Positions 30,043-39,305 of a DNA stretch of 64,000 nucleotides are shown here, piece by piece. The notes beneath the pieces were generated by a model. It had not been told where the DNA came from. It did no database searches and saw only the letters and a list, made by a program, of their open reading frames with translations. Source of the stretch: Moritella sp. Urea-trap-13. Its GTDB lineage: Bacteria; Pseudomonadota; Gammaproteobacteria; Enterobacterales; Moritellaceae. The stretch's first letter is position 1. The number at the start of each line of letters is the position of its first letter. The DNA lies in assembly GCF_002836355.1 (NCBI RefSeq), contig NZ_PJCA01000037.1:164486-228485 (forward strand). Reading direction: 5' to 3'. A program made the translations under genes and the position numbers.

Positions 30043-30876
30043 ATGGAATATCTTCAAAAACTACTCGAGCAAGCGCCTGAGCTTGCTGCGATTTACGGTA
30101 CCAAAATATTGCTTGCATTGGTTATCTTTACGGTTGGTAAATACCTTGCCAATGTAATGAAAAAAATCACTGCGAGCTTATTAATAAAACGTAATATTGA
30201 TAAAACCGTCGCATCGTTTATCAGTAATATGGCCTGGGGTGTGGTATTTGCCTTCACGGTCATCGCCACACTAAGTCAGTTCGGTGTGCAAACTGCATCT
30301 CTGGTTGCTGTTGTGGGTGCCGCCGGTTTAGCCATTGGTTTAGCCTTACAAGGTTCATTATCAAACTTTGCCGCTGGTGTACTCATCGTTATCTTCCGCC
30401 CTTGTCGTATCGGTGATTACATCGAAGCAGCTGGAGTATCAGGTACAGTTGACGAAATCACTATCTTCTCAACACGTTTGATCACACCCGATAATAAAGT
30501 GATTATTGCACCCAATGCAGCAATCATGGATGGCACAATTACTAACTATTCGGCATTGGGTAAACGTCGTTTAGATCTTGTGGTTGGCGTATCGTATGAC
30601 GCGGACATTAAACAGACTAAAGCAATCTTAACTGCAGTAATCAACAACAATGAATTTACCCTAGAAGATCCTGCACACACAGTGGGTATTTTAGAGTTGG
30701 CTGATTCATCAGTTAACTTCGCCGTGCGTCCTTGGGTGAAAACGGCCGATTACTGGGGTGCTTATTTCAGCATGCAAGAAGAGCTTAAACTGGCGCTAGA
30801 TGCAGCTGGCATCGCCATCCCTTATCCACAATTAGACTTGCATGTACAAGGTAATCCAACACCAGCAGCAAGCTAA
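30043..30876 (+). CDS. mscS: Small-conductance mechanosensitive channel, MscS family
   Basis: A 277-residue MscS-type channel that opens under membrane tension and releases solutes on osmotic down-shock. Three membrane helices are expected; the pore-lining third helix is 'VAVVGAAGLAIGLALQGSLSNFAAGVLI' in the protein (about residues 92-119), with the Gly/Ala packing pattern. The beta domain ('FRPCRIGDYIEAAGVSGTV') and the C-terminal alpha/beta vestibule follow. Length is close to E. coli MscS (286). Monocistronic, ending in a strong hairpin. Confidence 0.95.
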   Translation: MEYLQKLLEQAPELAAIYGTKILLALVIFTVGKYLANVMKKITASLLIKRNIDKTVASFISNMAWGVVFAFTVIATLSQFGVQTASLVAVVGAAGLAIGLALQGSLSNFAAGVLIVIFRPCRIGDYIEAAGVSGTVDEITIFSTRLITPDNKVIIAPNAAIMDGTITNYSALGKRRLDLVVGVSYDADIKQTKAILTAVINNNEFTLEDPAHTVGILELADSSVNFAVRPWVKTADYWGAYFSMQEELKLALDAAGIAIPYPQLDLHVQGNPTPAAS

Positions 30877-30906
30877 CTGTTAATAATAAAGAACAAGTGA
30901 TAAAGC

Positions 30907-30938
30907 AAAAATGGGAGCCGAATGTGGCTCCCATTTTT
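30907..30938. terminator. Bidirectional terminator between mscS and the deacylase gene
   Basis: A 13-bp stem (30907-30919 with 30926-30938) with a 6-base loop, A-run before and T-run after, between convergent genes. Confidence 0.9.
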
Positions 30939-30970
30939 ATTACGTTCTACTTTGCTATCCCCGACAGTAT

Positions 30971-31480
30971 TTAAATATCACGACGTTCGAACAAAGGGCC
31001 TTCTTTAAAGCTATAACCGCTTATATGACTATGTGGTAAACTGCCCATCGCTTTACCAAACTGGCGTTTATCTAAATTAATCAGATTCATGTGATCGCCC
31101 GATTCCATAAATAGCTGCTCTTGCTCGAACAACATATCGTCCACCAACATATCCATACCGTAGATCTGCCCGAGTGAGGGTATTGCCCCTGGTTCACAAT
31201 CTTGAAACAGTGTCGCTAATTCATGCTCTGCCAGTAAATAATATTGCTTACCAGTTTGCCGATTAATTTCACCAATTAATACATGCTTATTTGCCGGCAC
31301 CACCGCCATTAAATAATCGCCACCAATATCACGTAAAATCACCGCTTTGGCGACTTGTGAACTGGGGACGTGCGCCGATAGCGCAGAATTAAATGAACTG
31401 GCGGTGTGACGATGTTTAACTAAACTAAAATCGATGTTGTGACTAGCTAAGAACTGGCCAACTTTGGTTGCCATACTCAT
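30971..31480 (-). CDS. YbaK/ProX-type aminoacyl-tRNA deacylase
   Basis: A 169-residue protein of the YbaK/prolyl-tRNA editing family, which hydrolyses mischarged aminoacyl-tRNA. The N-terminal 'KHRHTASSFNSALSAHVPSSQVAKAVIL' region contains the conserved Lys of the fold, and 'EPGAIPSLGQIYGMDMLVD' the Gly-Ala/Ile-Pro loop near the end. I start at the ATG at 31480, which has GGAGG five bases upstream; a frame four residues longer overlaps that site. Substrate class (YbaK, ProXp-ala or other) cannot be assigned here. It follows the exporter operon by about 94 bases on the same strand. Confidence 0.85.
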   Translation of the reverse strand: MSMATKVGQFLASHNIDFSLVKHRHTASSFNSALSAHVPSSQVAKAVILRDIGGDYLMAVVPANKHVLIGEINRQTGKQYYLLAEHELATLFQDCEPGAIPSLGQIYGMDMLVDDMLFEQEQLFMESGDHMNLINLDKRQFGKAMGSLPHSHISGYSFKEGPLFERRDI

Positions 31481-31574
31481 TTCAGCCTCCATGAAATACG
31501 CTGTTCTACCAGTAAAGTATGGAAGCTAAATCGCTACAACGCGAGTTAATCACGTTATTATTTAATCAATAATA

Positions 31575-32741
31575 TTAAACCGCACTCAAGCGATATTTTC
31601 GCTGTTTGTAACCTATTAAAATAACCGCTAACAAAGCATAACCAAATGCTTGGATTAATAACTGGGTTTGAAAATGACTAACCATCTCAAAATCAGCACC
31701 CATCTGATTTAACTGTAACAAGCCTTGGATCGCTGCAGTGCTGGGAAATAATTGTGAAATAGCCACCAGCCAAGTTGGCATCTCACTTACCGGCCACACA
31801 AAACCACTACTAAACAATACCGGCATTGAGCTGAATAAAATCACCTGCGTCGCCGTTTCCGCTTGGTTATACAATTGCCCTAACGCTACGCCAAGACAAA
31901 CCACAGCCAATAGAAACGGCACTAATAGCTGGAGAATATCCAACGCAGCAGCGAGTCGATTAACCCCATACATATCCAATGCAAAACCAAAATAATACAA
32001 ACTAAACACCAAATACAGGCTTAAAAACACCAGACAACGCGCCAATAATAATAATGTCGGCGAGGCAGTTAACCAGTAACCCTGTTCTTTGGCGCGTGAG
32101 CGTTCATTCTGACTGCCGGATAAAATACCGCTGACGATTAATAGCGTTTGCTGCAAGATCAAAATAAATACCGCTGGCACCACATAATCTAAATAACCGT
32201 TTACCTGATTAAACACCGGCTGTAGGTTTAACGAGGCGGGTTGCCATTGCTGCTTAGCTAACAGCATATTTTCTGTATCGACCGTTAGCCTCGCCACTTT
32301 AATTTTCGCTGACAAGGTGCCCCCCGCTTTAAGAATACCCGAGGCAATCGTCGAGTAAGTCATAAAGTAGCTGGCGTCACCACCGAGCGATAAGGTTACC
32401 GCCTTTTCCATGAGTAAATCACGACGAAAATGTTGAGGAATAATCAAAAAACCTTTAATTTCCCCTTGCTCAATTAACGCTTCGGCATCGCGTACCGAAT
32501 CCACCTGACCAGTAACATGTGCATCCGGTGTGGCGTTAACCATGCGGATCAACTCACGACTCACCGAACTGCGATCGTAATCAATCACCACAATTTCGGC
32601 ATCTCTTGATACCTGCTGAGAATACGGTAACGGGTACAAGATCGAGTACATGATAATACCGCCAAACATGGTCAATAAAATACTGCGGTCGGCGAAAATA
32701 CTTTTAATTTCCAGTACCACAAGTGCCAATAATTTATTCAT
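31575..32741 (-). CDS. ABC-2 type transport permease, second of two
   Basis: A 388-residue membrane protein: one N-terminal helix, a periplasmic domain of about 140 residues, then five or six helices ('VFILILQQTLLIVSGILSGSQNERSRAKEQG' marks the first of these). This is the plan of YhhJ/YbhR-type permeases that work with HlyD proteins. I start at the ATG at 32741, with GGGG seven bases upstream and an 8-base overlap with the stop of the upstream permease gene; longer in-frame starts exist up to 32765. Last gene of the exporter operon. No ATPase gene is in this operon. Confidence 0.88.
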   Translation of the reverse strand: MNKLLALVVLEIKSIFADRSILLTMFGGIIMYSILYPLPYSQQVSRDAEIVVIDYDRSSVSRELIRMVNATPDAHVTGQVDSVRDAEALIEQGEIKGFLIIPQHFRRDLLMEKAVTLSLGGDASYFMTYSTIASGILKAGGTLSAKIKVARLTVDTENMLLAKQQWQPASLNLQPVFNQVNGYLDYVVPAVFILILQQTLLIVSGILSGSQNERSRAKEQGYWLTASPTLLLLARCLVFLSLYLVFSLYYFGFALDMYGVNRLAAALDILQLLVPFLLAVVCLGVALGQLYNQAETATQVILFSSMPVLFSSGFVWPVSEMPTWLVAISQLFPSTAAIQGLLQLNQMGADFEMVSHFQTQLLIQAFGYALLAVILIGYKQRKYRLSAV

Positions 32742-33942
32742 CTTCATGCCCCGTTGAGATCGCACTATGCTCAGTTAACAATGCATTATCACGATGACGC
32801 TTAATACGCGCTATCGCCACCACGAAGGTTAATGTAAATAACCCTAGGGCCATTAATTGCGGCAGCAACACCATAAAGCTCTGGCCATAATTTACCTGAC
32901 CTATCTGTAACTGCATATAATGGCTGATGGGTAATAGAGCTCGCCATATTTGAGCGAGTTGCGGCATGCTTTCAGCAGGGAATGTCACCCCGATAAAGGC
33001 AAACGCTGGCGCAGAATAAGCCGCCCCCATACTAATGGCTTGGGTTAGATTCATCGTCAACGTGAAGATAAATAGGGCGATAGCCTGCCCAGCCAATACC
33101 GCCATCACTAGGATTAACAATAAGTACCCCCAGTTGCCATGCATCGGCATACTCAAGTAACCGTAGAAGAAGGTTAAAAACAACAAACCATGCACGGTAG
33201 ACAGCAAGGTGTAAGGTAATAATTTACCCACCACGGCACTCATCACTGAGCCATCAGCCCGTTGGAACCAACTCCCTTGGCTATTGTTTTTATATTCCGA
33301 GCCAAACGCTAACAATACCGATACCAGCACAAAAATCTGCCATAACGCTGGCACCGCCGCCGTCACCAAAAAAGGTACGTAGTTAGTTGAAACGTTATAA
33401 AGTGGATTAACCTGAGTCGAAATAGGCGCAACAGCCCCTTTAATCAAGGCCAGATTGCCCCCTGTTGCTAAGGTTTTTACTGCATCAATTTGCGCCGTAA
33501 AAGTGCCAAAGGTTTTCGCCATATTCGACGAAACTAATTTACCAATTAATACATACTGGGCATTGTAAAAAGTACTGACTTCCGGCGTCATCGCCAGATA
33601 GATGTGTTTCTCAAAGTCACGTGGAATGTGCACAACTGCATATACCTCTCCACGTTGCATCAAGGCTTTACCTTCAGCAAGATTGGTCAACTGACTGGTT
33701 ACGGCAAGTGCTGGATTGGCGTCAATATAGCGCACCAAGTTACGCGATAGTCGGCTATGGTCTTGATCAACAACCGCCACCGCCAGATCGCGTGGAATGC
33801 CTTGCGAAAAAATAGCGTAGATCAATAACATGCAAGCTAATGGCAGCCAAGTCACCAGTGATAATTGCCATTTCGATGCCAATATCAACTTGTTCTCACG
33901 CTGCCAAACGGCTTTAATCTGAGTAATAAATGAACTCATCAT
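32734..33942 (-). CDS. ABC-2 type transport permease, first of two
   Basis: A 402-residue permease with the same architecture as its downstream neighbour: N-terminal helix, a periplasmic domain with 'AVVDQDHSRLSRNLVRYIDANP' (compare 'IDYDRSSVSRELIRMVNATP' in the neighbour), then a helix bundle ('MSAVVGKLLPYTLLSTVHGL'). The two are clearly paralogous and may form a heterodimer. It begins 8 bases after the HlyD gene stop with only a weak ribosome-binding site, so translation is probably coupled. Confidence 0.88.
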   Translation of the reverse strand: MMSSFITQIKAVWQRENKLILASKWQLSLVTWLPLACMLLIYAIFSQGIPRDLAVAVVDQDHSRLSRNLVRYIDANPALAVTSQLTNLAEGKALMQRGEVYAVVHIPRDFEKHIYLAMTPEVSTFYNAQYVLIGKLVSSNMAKTFGTFTAQIDAVKTLATGGNLALIKGAVAPISTQVNPLYNVSTNYVPFLVTAAVPALWQIFVLVSVLLAFGSEYKNNSQGSWFQRADGSVMSAVVGKLLPYTLLSTVHGLLFLTFFYGYLSMPMHGNWGYLLLILVMAVLAGQAIALFIFTLTMNLTQAISMGAAYSAPAFAFIGVTFPAESMPQLAQIWRALLPISHYMQLQIGQVNYGQSFMVLLPQLMALGLFTLTFVVAIARIKRHRDNALLTEHSAISTGHEDE

Positions 33943-33950
33943 CAACCAAC

Positions 33951-34949
33951 TTACTGCGCAGTGGCTGACGGCGCCAGCTCAACAAGGACGCTCATACCCA
34001 CACGCAGATCCGCAATTGGCTTAACCGGTCTTGCTTCAATCTCAAACGTGCGTAAATCAAAGCCTTTAGCATTATCGGTCGAACGCCAAGTCGCATAATC
34101 ACCCATCACCGCAATGTGTGTAACTTGATATTGATGCATCGCGTGACCCAATGCTGGGATACGCGCGGTTAATAACGTGCCTTTTTTCAATCGTGGTAAT
34201 AAGTCTTCACGAATATTAAATACTGCCCAGCTATCGTTGATATCGACAATACTCACTACCGGGAAACCCGTTGGCGCTAATTCACCTTCTTTCAATAAGA
34301 TCTGCACCACTTCACCATCACGCAGAGCATATTGCTTAGTATCTTTGGTATATGACTCGACTTCCGTCACCACACCTTGGGCCATACGCTCTTGTTCTAT
34401 CGCCGCTTGCTTGGTTTCTTTGCGCGCGCCTTCTCTCGCCATTTGGTAACCTTGGTAAGCCGCATTTTGGGTATACTTCGACGCCTGCCATTTGGTATAG
34501 ACTTCATCGCGTTTTTGTTCTGGCAATACCCCGTCATTATAGAGGTTATCCACACGCTGATAGGTTTTATCCATCAACTGCGCTGCGGCTTGGGCTTTTT
34601 TCCACTGATCTTTAGCGGCGATAATTTGTTGCTCACGGGCACCCGTTTCAGCTTGTTCGCGCATCGCCGTTGCCGCTGAACGACCGGCTTTTGCTTGCAC
34701 CAGTTTGGCATCTAATTCAGGACTCGCTAACGAAAAAATTAATTGCCCTTGACTCACTTGCTCACCTTTCTTCACATCCACTGACGCAATGCGTCCCGGG
34801 ATCTTAGAAGATACATTATATTGCTCGGCTTCAATCTGGCCTTGTAACAAAATATTTTTCGGCTCATAAGCCTTATTAAATTCAAATACTAACCAGCCAA
34901 TAACAACTAATACGACTACCGCAATGATGCCTTTTTTAACGTTACTCAT
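33951..34949 (-). CDS. HlyD/EmrA-type membrane fusion protein
   Basis: A 332-residue adaptor of the YhiI/YbhG type. N-terminal membrane anchor (about residues 7-24), then a first lipoyl half 'KIPGRIASVDVKKGEQVSQGQL' (split here: 'GRIASVDVKKGEQVSQG'), a long alpha-helical hairpin (about 75-190) and the second half with 'ALRDGEVVQILLKEGELAPTG'. It would link the ABC-2 permeases with the outer-membrane channel encoded immediately upstream. Its ATG touches the upstream stop. Confidence 0.93.
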   Translation of the reverse strand: MSNVKKGIIAVVVLVVIGWLVFEFNKAYEPKNILLQGQIEAEQYNVSSKIPGRIASVDVKKGEQVSQGQLIFSLASPELDAKLVQAKAGRSAATAMREQAETGAREQQIIAAKDQWKKAQAAAQLMDKTYQRVDNLYNDGVLPEQKRDEVYTKWQASKYTQNAAYQGYQMAREGARKETKQAAIEQERMAQGVVTEVESYTKDTKQYALRDGEVVQILLKEGELAPTGFPVVSIVDINDSWAVFNIREDLLPRLKKGTLLTARIPALGHAMHQYQVTHIAVMGDYATWRSTDNAKGFDLRTFEIEARPVKPIADLRVGMSVLVELAPSATAQ

Positions 34950-36287
34950 TTATTTAACCTCGATACCATTGATTTGTAGATAGTCCATGAAGTGGTCGAT
35001 ATCGCCACTCACAGATAATAATTGTGCCAGTGATTTGACATAGTTATAGCTTGCAGACAGACGCTGAACCCGAATACTGGTGGCATATAGTTGTGAATCA
35101 GCCACTTCCAGTGAGGTTGATAAACCTTGGCTAAACGCTTTTTGACGCAGTACCACGGTCTCTTCTGATAATGCTTGGCTGGATGCCAAGGAATTATATT
35201 CTTCCAATGCCTGACTCATTTCTGCATAGGTTTTTTCCACCAGAATCGATAAGTCTTGCTGCATTTGCATTTGTAATAAATTCACCTGACGTACCGAACT
35301 TTTTGCTGCCACCACTTCTTGTGAAGTACCCGAGCGCTCTATAATCGGAATGCGCACGCCAACACCCACCATCCATTCCGGTAATAACTCCCCGGTCGCA
35401 GAATCATCGCTATATAAATTATAATTACCATATAGCATGACCTCAGGTAAATGCTTGGCTGATGCCATGTCCACCATGCCTTTCGCTTGCTCACGTTTGG
35501 CATTTAAGATGGCAATACCGGGATGGTCGGTTAAGGTTTTAGTTAAATACGGCGTCACCGAGGTAACACTGTTATTGACAAATAACGGCGTGGTCGGCAA
35601 TACCGAGTCTTGCTGCTTGAGCATTTTGGTTAACGCCAGCTTGGCAATTTCATAATCACGCAGGGATTTTTGCGCTTCAATTTGGGCTTTATCCAATGAC
35701 ACTTGCGCCATTAACCGTTCGACTTTAGCGATCTGGCCTTGTTGTTCAAACTTCACCGCATGATTTAGGTGGTCGGCTAACGCATCTACCGCATCGAGGC
35801 GCACTTGATAAACTTGTTCTGCTAACACCACGCCAAAGTAATACTGCACCAACTGGGTAAAGGTAGCGCGTGTGGCTAAGTTATAGTTACTTTGCGCCTC
35901 ATCCACTTGCGCTTGACGTATGTCTTGCGCAGCGGTAATACGGCCACCGGTGTACACAGGTAACACTGCATTCAATGACGAATGAGCAAAGTTCTGATTG
36001 GTTAACGGGACATTAAAAGAAGGGATGAAATTTCCCACAGGTGGTGTATCTACCGAAATAGGCTTATCAAAATGGGTATACGAACCGGTAATATCAACGT
36101 TCGGTAAATACAGCGACTTGGCTGCATCTTGTAATGCTTGCGAATATTTCACTTCTTCTTTTTTTGCCTGTAGGGCATCATTTTTCTGCGCCACTTGATA
36201 CCAAGCGGTAGAAAAATCGATAGCGGCGGCTTGCACATTACAACTCAACGCAATAGCCGTAATAACGCCATAAAAAACTATTTTCAT
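34950..36287 (-). CDS. TolC-family outer-membrane channel
   Basis: A 445-residue outer-membrane efflux protein. Signal peptide about 1-20 ('LSCNVQAAA'), then two repeats of the OEP domain: long Gln/Ala-rich helices and strands such as 'HSSLNAVLPVYTGGRITAAQD' and 'GVGVRIPIIERSGTSQEV'. As the first gene of this operon it gives the exporter its own exit channel. The frame stops directly before the HlyD ATG. Confidence 0.93.
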   Translation of the reverse strand: MKIVFYGVITAIALSCNVQAAAIDFSTAWYQVAQKNDALQAKKEEVKYSQALQDAAKSLYLPNVDITGSYTHFDKPISVDTPPVGNFIPSFNVPLTNQNFAHSSLNAVLPVYTGGRITAAQDIRQAQVDEAQSNYNLATRATFTQLVQYYFGVVLAEQVYQVRLDAVDALADHLNHAVKFEQQGQIAKVERLMAQVSLDKAQIEAQKSLRDYEIAKLALTKMLKQQDSVLPTTPLFVNNSVTSVTPYLTKTLTDHPGIAILNAKREQAKGMVDMASAKHLPEVMLYGNYNLYSDDSATGELLPEWMVGVGVRIPIIERSGTSQEVVAAKSSVRQVNLLQMQMQQDLSILVEKTYAEMSQALEEYNSLASSQALSEETVVLRQKAFSQGLSTSLEVADSQLYATSIRVQRLSASYNYVKSLAQLLSVSGDIDHFMDYLQINGIEVK

Positions 36288-36701
36288 TACTTATTCCTAA
36301 GATCACGCCGTTGTGGAATAGTCCATCAACATTAATTGAATAACGAACTAAGCTATTAATATCAAATAATTAAACAGCGATGGATAATATTGTCAATAAC
36401 TGTACACACCGTCATTTTTATATCTGAATAGCCGATAGTAGAGTTTATACTCTAAAAATAGCCTAATAAGAACGACAATGCATAACAAAAACCAAATGAT
36501 AACGCATAAATTTATCGAGAACTACGTCAGAATTAGACTAATTTCAATAACAGCTTGCTAACAAACGGTCAATTGAACGCCTGTACGAGACAGGGGTAAG
36601 ACAATAAAAACTGTAAATTTGCATTTAATTACCATTAACCGATGGTGTCTTATAGCTTAGATGCGTACAATTATGCCCACGAAATAACTGAGAGAAAATA
36701 G
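36288..36701. other. Divergent region between the exporter operon and prmA
   Basis: 414 bases that must hold both promoters. Apart from the inverted repeat at 36439-36454 I see no distinct element and no gene. Confidence 0.5.
36439..36454. promoter_or_regulatory. Candidate operator for the exporter operon
   Basis: TAGAGT-TTAT-ACTCTA, a palindrome with 6-bp arms about 150 bases upstream of the TolC-type gene. No regulator gene is adjacent. Confidence 0.35.
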
Positions 36702-37583
36702 ATGCCTTGGATCCAATTAAAAATTAATGCTAACGAAGAAACAGCTGAGAAGATAGGTAATATGCTATCTGGCGCAGGAGCAAGTGCGGTCACATTTATG
36801 GACTCACAAGATACGCCTATCTTTGAACCACTTCCGGGTGAAACACTGCTTTGGGGTGATACAGATGTAACAGGTCTATTTGACGCTGATAAAGATATGC
36901 AGCCAATCTTAGCCTTCTTAGCAAAAACCAAGGTATTAGGTCCAGATTTCCGCCACAAATTAGAAATCCTAGAAGACAAAGACTGGGAACGCGAATGGAT
37001 GGAAAACTTCCACCCAATGCAGTTTGGCGAGCGCCTATGGATCTGCCCAAGCTGGCGTCCAGTGCCGGATGAAAATGCGGTTAACGTGATGCTTGATCCC
37101 GGTTTAGCATTTGGTACAGGTACTCACCAAACAACAGCATTGTGCCTTAAATGGTTAGATGGCCAAGACCTAACAGGCAAAACAGTTGTCGATTTCGGTT
37201 GTGGTTCTGGCATCTTAGCAATCGCAGCACTTAAATTAGGCGCCAAGCGTGTAATTGGTGTTGATATCGACCCACAAGCTATTTTAGCAAGTCGTGATAA
37301 CGCTGAACGTAATGGTGTTGCTGATAAAATCGAATTGTACTTACCTGCAGATCAACCTGAAGGTATCAAAGCCGATGTCGTGGTTGCAAATATCCTTGCA
37401 GCACCGCTACGTGAGCTATCAGGGCTTATCGTTAGCTTCTTAAAACCAGGTGGCAAACTAGCATTATCTGGTATTTTGGATCATCAAGCAGCAGAATTGA
37501 ACGAAATTTATCGTCAACACTGCATCATGGATGAACCAACGCTGTCTGATGAGTGGGCGCGATTAAACGGCCAAATCAAATAA
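36702..37583 (+). CDS. prmA: Ribosomal protein L11 methyltransferase
   Basis: Trimethylates several amino groups of ribosomal protein L11. 293 residues, as in E. coli. The N-terminal L11-recognition domain ('[19 protein letters not shown]') precedes the SAM-binding domain with '[21 protein letters not shown]' (motif I, shortened to '[14 protein letters not shown]') and '[15 protein letters not shown]', which carries the NxLxxPL-like motif. In E. coli it follows panF; here it stands next to the exporter operon, with dusB-fis 284 bases downstream behind two hairpins. Confidence 0.97.
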   Translation: MPWIQLKINANEETAEKIGNMLSGAGASAVTFMDSQDTPIFEPLPGETLLWGDTDVTGLFDADKDMQPILAFLAKTKVLGPDFRHKLEILEDKDWEREWMENFHPMQFGERLWICPSWRPVPDENAVNVMLDPGLAFGTGTHQTTALCLKWLDGQDLTGKTVVDFGCGSGILAIAALKLGAKRVIGVDIDPQAILASRDNAERNGVADKIELYLPADQPEGIKADVVVANILAAPLRELSGLIVSFLKPGGKLALSGILDHQAAELNEIYRQHCIMDEPTLSDEWARLNGQIK

Positions 37584-37592
37584 TATTACCCA

Positions 37593-37670
37593 TACTGTTT
37601 AATCTACATAAGCAAATGCAAAAATCAGGCTTGTGTAGATTAATTAAACAGTAAACACGTAAAAAACGTG
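37593..37670 (+). terminator. Two successive hairpins between prmA and dusB
   Basis: A long imperfect inverted repeat (37593-37613 with 37629-37653, one mismatch and a 4-base bulge) starts 10 bases after the prmA stop. CACGT-N5-ACGTG at 37656-37670 follows. They probably end most prmA transcription, leaving dusB-fis to its own promoter. Confidence 0.65.
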
Positions 37671-37867
37671 CGAACGGTAATTAATCAGGCTAAAATACAC
37701 GCTATCTCAATTTCTCATTTAACCTCAATGAAAATTGCATAATAAGCATTTTAGCTAGATTATCTGTGGTTATAATTTGATTTAGAGGTGTTTTTTAGAC
37801 TATTTAATGATTTTAACTAAAAAAATATTCAATAGTCTAATTATTAACCTTTTAACTCGGGTGAAAA

Positions 37868-38875
37868 ATGCGTAACATACGCCGCCTTAGAGCAAATGAG
37901 CCGCAACAGATGAAAATAGGTCCTTATCTTCTGGATAACCAATTATTCTTGGCTCCAATGGCTGGTGTAACCGATCGTCCTTTCCGTCAACTTTGTCGTG
38001 ATTTGGGTGTTGGTATGGCTGTGTCAGAGATGTTATCGAGTAACCCTCGAGTTTGGTCTTCAGAAAAATCGCAACAGCGCATGGATCATGCTGGCGAAAC
38101 TGGGATCCGCTCCGTGCAAATAGCAGGAGCAGATCCAGAGTTGATGGCCGCGGCCGCGCAGCACAATGTAAAAAATGGTGCGCAGATCATTGATATCAAC
38201 ATGGGTTGTCCGGCGAAAAAAGTGAACAAGAAATTTGCCGGTTCTGCATTGATGCAACACCCAGAACAAGTGAAACGGATCTTGGACGCGGTAGTAAACG
38301 CGGTCGATATACCAGTAACACTAAAAATACGTACCGGTTGGGATCCAGAAAATCGCAACGGTGTAGAGATAGCTGAAATCGCCGAGCAAGCTGGAATTCA
38401 AGCCCTCGCGGTTCATGGTCGTACTCGCGCTTGCCTGTACAAGGGCATGGCAGAATACGACACTATAAAAGCGATTAAAGCTAGCATTAGCATACCTGTG
38501 ATCGCAAATGGTGATATCGATAGCCCAGAAAAAGCTAAACAGGTACTTGAGTACACGGGTGTTGACGGTCTGATGATCGGACGTCCAGCTCAAGGTAATC
38601 CTTGGATTTTTCGGGAAATAAATCACTATCTTAAAACAGGTGAAAAATTACCCGTACCAACTGCTGATGAAGTTCGCCGAGTCATTTTGCAACATGTCGA
38701 AAACCTACACCAGTTCTACGGTGAGTTTAAAGGCGTTCGATTTGCGCGCAAACACGTCGGTTGGTACATACAACACCAGACTAATGGTGTTGAGTTTCGT
38801 AAAAGCTTTAATGCATTGGACAGTTCTGTGGAACAACACCTTGCATTAATGAAATATTTTGATGATTTAAGCTAA
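37868..38875 (+). CDS. dusB: tRNA-dihydrouridine synthase B
   Basis: FMN-dependent reduction of specific uridines in tRNA. The barrel starts with 'LFLAPMAGVTDRPFRQLC', and the catalytic cysteine lies in 'INMGCPAKKVNKK'. 'LKIRTGWDPE', 'AVHGRTRACLYKG' and 'DGLMIGRPAQGNPWIF' are typical Dus stretches. Family proteins usually start at the Met found here as residue 15 (base 37910); the upstream ATG has a GGGTG purine site, so the 335-residue form is kept but the start is uncertain. Co-transcribed with fis, whose start is 15 bases downstream, as in E. coli. Confidence 0.95.
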   Translation: MRNIRRLRANEPQQMKIGPYLLDNQLFLAPMAGVTDRPFRQLCRDLGVGMAVSEMLSSNPRVWSSEKSQQRMDHAGETGIRSVQIAGADPELMAAAAQHNVKNGAQIIDINMGCPAKKVNKKFAGSALMQHPEQVKRILDAVVNAVDIPVTLKIRTGWDPENRNGVEIAEIAEQAGIQALAVHGRTRACLYKGMAEYDTIKAIKASISIPVIANGDIDSPEKAKQVLEYTGVDGLMIGRPAQGNPWIFREINHYLKTGEKLPVPTADEVRRVILQHVENLHQFYGEFKGVRFARKHVGWYIQHQTNGVEFRKSFNALDSSVEQHLALMKYFDDLS

Positions 38876-38890
38876 CGAGAAGAGCAATAT

Positions 38891-39190
38891 ATGTTTGAAC
38901 AAAATCTGGCTCCTAGTGCCTTAACAACTTCTGCAACCGTGCAACAAGCTGAGCAAATTGTACAGAAACCATTACGTGATTCTGTCCAACAAGCACTACG
39001 AAATTACCTTGCACAATTAAACGGCCAAGACGTAGAAAACCTTTATGACTTGGTACTAGCAGAAGTTGAAGCGCCAATGCTAGATATCATTATGCAGTAT
39101 ACGCGCGGTAACCAAACCCGTGCAGCTGTGATGATGGGCATCAACCGTGGTACTCTTCGGAAGAAACTAAAACGTTACGGCATGAACTAA
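38891..39190 (+). CDS. fis: Nucleoid protein Fis
   Basis: A small homodimeric DNA-bending protein that controls rRNA promoters, recombination and growth-phase regulation. 99 residues (98 in E. coli). The C-terminal helix-turn-helix '[27 protein letters not shown]' is essentially that of enterobacterial Fis; the divergent N-terminus includes the beta-hairpin arm region. It is second in the dusB-fis operon and followed by a strong terminator. In E. coli the operon promoter is Fis-autorepressed, which may apply here. Confidence 0.98.
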   Translation: MFEQNLAPSALTTSATVQQAEQIVQKPLRDSVQQALRNYLAQLNGQDVENLYDLVLAEVEAPMLDIIMQYTRGNQTRAAVMMGINRGTLRKKLKRYGMN

Positions 39191-39216
39191 GCGTTATTGC
39201 CTTAACGTAACGTAAT

Positions 39217-39253
39217 AAAAAGCCAGCCCTGATTTATCAGGGCTGGCTTTTTT
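39217..39253 (+). terminator. Terminator of dusB-fis
   Basis: A perfect 11-bp GC-rich stem (39222-39232 with 39237-39247), loop TTTA, A-run before and six T's after. The next gene is convergent, so it may serve both sides. Confidence 0.95.
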
Positions 39254-39305
39254 ATATCTTAAAAACGAGTCAGACTAAGCGGTAGAGGTAAGAAGTAAAA
39301 CTGAC

